In this document: in pieces, positions 62,643 to 64,000 of the stretch
How positions within the stretch are numbered: position 1 is the stretch's first letter
Layout: every line of letters starts with the position of its first letter
Assembly: GCA_030248065.1 (NCBI GenBank)
Contig: JASAMV010001995.1
Span: forward strand, 46,471 to 110,470
Length of the DNA stretch: 64,000 nt
Direction of reading: 5' to 3'
Origin: Rhynchonema sp. JSB1_4
Lineage: Eukaryota; Nematoda; Chromadorea; Monhysterida; Xyalidae
Translations under genes and position numbers: made by a program
Notes under the pieces: model-generated
Told to the model about the DNA's origin: nothing
Database searches by the model: none
Seen by the model: the letters and a program-made list of their open reading frames with translations, nothing else

Positions 62643-64000
62643 ATGTCCGTCACCGTCAAAGTGCAACTTGCCAATGGTGTCTACCGCCGTGTCACCCTGG
62701 AGGCCGGCAAGCAGAGCTACGCGCAGTTGAAACATCAACTGGAGGGAGTCAACGGCGATTTGACCTGGATCGGTTAGATGAAAACGGGAGGGTGACTTTG
62801 GTGGGCGTCTTGTTTACCGTTTTCGGGTAATGAGACAGATCGAGCACATATACAGTAAATCGGGCGTTCAATAAATATACCAGCCGGACTGAATAAGATT
62901 TGATTTCGCCCATAAGTTTACCCAAACGTATGCGCCAAAAGTAAATCACAAAGTGTGGCTGTAGCGTGTTGATCAGTGTGGTCCACCAGGGGAGCACTTT
63001 CTATTTCATACAAATTGTAAGTTCTTACAAAAAAACGCTACAACCGGGACAATCCAGGTACAAAAGTCACTTCACGCAGTTACAATTGTGAGTGATACAA
63101 TTGTAAGAAGTTACAATTGTGACTGGGTACAATTGTATCCAGCTACAAAGTATTTTTGGAGAAAGAGAAAAATTGTAACTGGGTGCACACCGGTGGGACC
63201 GTCCTAACTCGACACAATTTGATTGTTTATCCATTATTTGACCCGGGCCCGATTTTTTAAATAATGTTTATCATCTCTAGAAGCAATTTATTGGAAACTA
63301 ATTTTATCAAACATGCGTTTTCATGGTTGCCTAAGCGAAAGAAAATCGTGCCATCGAAACATTTTCAGCTCTATTGTATCCAGCTACAAAAAATTGTGAC
63401 TGGATACAAAATTATTGTGGAAAGTGGATTTAAATATTGCTTGTAACTTTTGGCTACAATTTGTAAGTTTTTATTGTATGAGATAAGTGCTCCCAGGTCA
63501 TCATCAGTATGAGGGAGCCCGTTGCTCAATGGTTTACACAATGACAAAAATATAAAAAACATTAAATTTCAGACCAGGAAGGCGACCGAGTGCTGGTTTC
63601 GAACGAGATCGAATGGCGTGAAACATTGCGTCATGCCGTTGACACAAAGGACGGGGGCAAAGTGATCAAATTCGGGAGTGTGTGCAGAAAAAGGAGGGAG
63701 ATGAAACAGCAGCAGGAGAAGAAAGAGCCGAAACAGCAACAAGGTTGGCATTCTCAGTGTTTATAAAACTGCCAAAACAAGCGCCCAGTGGGGCTCATTC
63801 AGGCAGGGATCTAGCCCTGAACGTACTTCCGATACTCGAACGAGCTGAGACTCGAAGTGAACCGACTTAACTCGGAAAAGCCAAATGTTCTTCCCACACT
63901 TCGTAGACCGAAAGACTGGGCTTCGGTCATCAACAATAGAGTCTCAGTGACAGTGACAACCATATAATTTATCCAAACCTCCTAAATTCTCCAGGTGGCA
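62643..64000 (+). CDS. p62-like gene, copy C (forward, cut by the window end)
   Basis: Exon 1 (62643-62772) differs from copy A by an Asn-to-Ser change. Exon 2 begins at about 63574 and has two small insertions (total +3) so that the frame shifts for about eight codons and then recovers before the Gln-rich end. The third exon starts near the window edge. Many single-base differences from copy A are scattered in the intron, more than between A and B. Whether it is functional cannot be judged because it is incomplete here. Confidence 0.7.
62990..63494. mobile_element. Intron-1 miniature inverted-repeat element (copy C)
   Basis: Same insertion as in copies A and B, forward, with extra substitutions. 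Confidence 0.65.

Larger units (their letters stand above)
735..62737. repeat. Dispersed decamer TGATGTTTCA, 28 exact copies
   Basis: Plus-strand copies start at 6641, 8065, 16251, 17928, 19738, 21673, 22819, 37678, 38189, 43723, 49533, 57463 and 58462. Minus-strand copies (TGAAACATCA on the plus strand) start at 735, 1047, 1176, 5959, 7684, 17736, 21808, 24937, 25301, 38378, 42069, 50271, 52677, 58014 and 62728. The next base after the decamer is usually C. Near matches occur at 4954, 25185, 50027 and 56388. Three pairs are explained by duplicated sequence; the rest are independent. Confidence 0.85.

Noticed and set aside
735..62737. The repeated decamer as a CRISPR array or satellite
   Set aside because: Spacing is irregular over 62 kb, both strands are used and the unit is only 10 bp.

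Overview
This window is nuclear DNA of an invertebrate, almost certainly a nematode. The evidence is: small multi-exon genes with short introns and TTTCAG-type acceptors; genes whose start codon directly follows an isolated 3' splice site, as with spliced-leader trans-splicing; a nematode-type seven-helix chemoreceptor gene; and interstitial copies of the nematode telomere hexamer TTAGGC. The species cannot be named from the sequence.

Positions 1-27174 are one very large Ty3/Gypsy-type LTR retrotransposon read on the minus strand. The right (5') LTR covers at least 24203-27174. The left (3') LTR covers 1-3036 and continues out of the window. In coding order the element has a long reading frame that begins inside the LTR, a 1984-aa unknown protein with four internal repeats, a Gag-protease frame, and a Pol frame with reverse transcriptase, RNase H and integrase. 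About 5.2 kb of non-coding sequence separates pol from the polypurine tract and the 3' LTR. The two frames upstream of gag are not part of the usual Ty3 layout. The LTR-borne frame is intact in the left copy and broken in the right copy.

Positions 27175-37011 hold no convincing host gene. They are a graveyard of small elements: a 2.8-kb terminal-inverted-repeat element, an element with telomere hexamers in its centre, foldback hairpins, a hAT-type remnant, tRNA relics and stretches of suspect homopolymer sequence.

Positions 37012-52000 carry four spliced host genes whose reading frames close exactly across their introns: a four-helix LAPTM-like membrane protein, a WIP/verprolin-like protein with three WH2 motifs, a minus-strand chemoreceptor, and a protein with an extended-Tudor-like C-terminal half. 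Positions 52000-64000 contain a p62/sequestosome-like gene (PB1 and UBA domains, no ZZ finger) in three copies arranged forward, reverse and forward. The two inner copies form a palindrome of nearly 4 kb per arm around a 1.3-kb spacer.

The most unusual signal is the decamer TGATGTTTCA (either strand). I count 28 exact copies against roughly 0.2 expected by chance. They lie in retroelement accessory frames, introns and host exons, and in several reading frames, but not in gag-pol or in the 12.4 kb from 25311 to 37677. Its TGTTTCA core equals that of the nematode piRNA (Ruby) promoter motif; any function here is inference.
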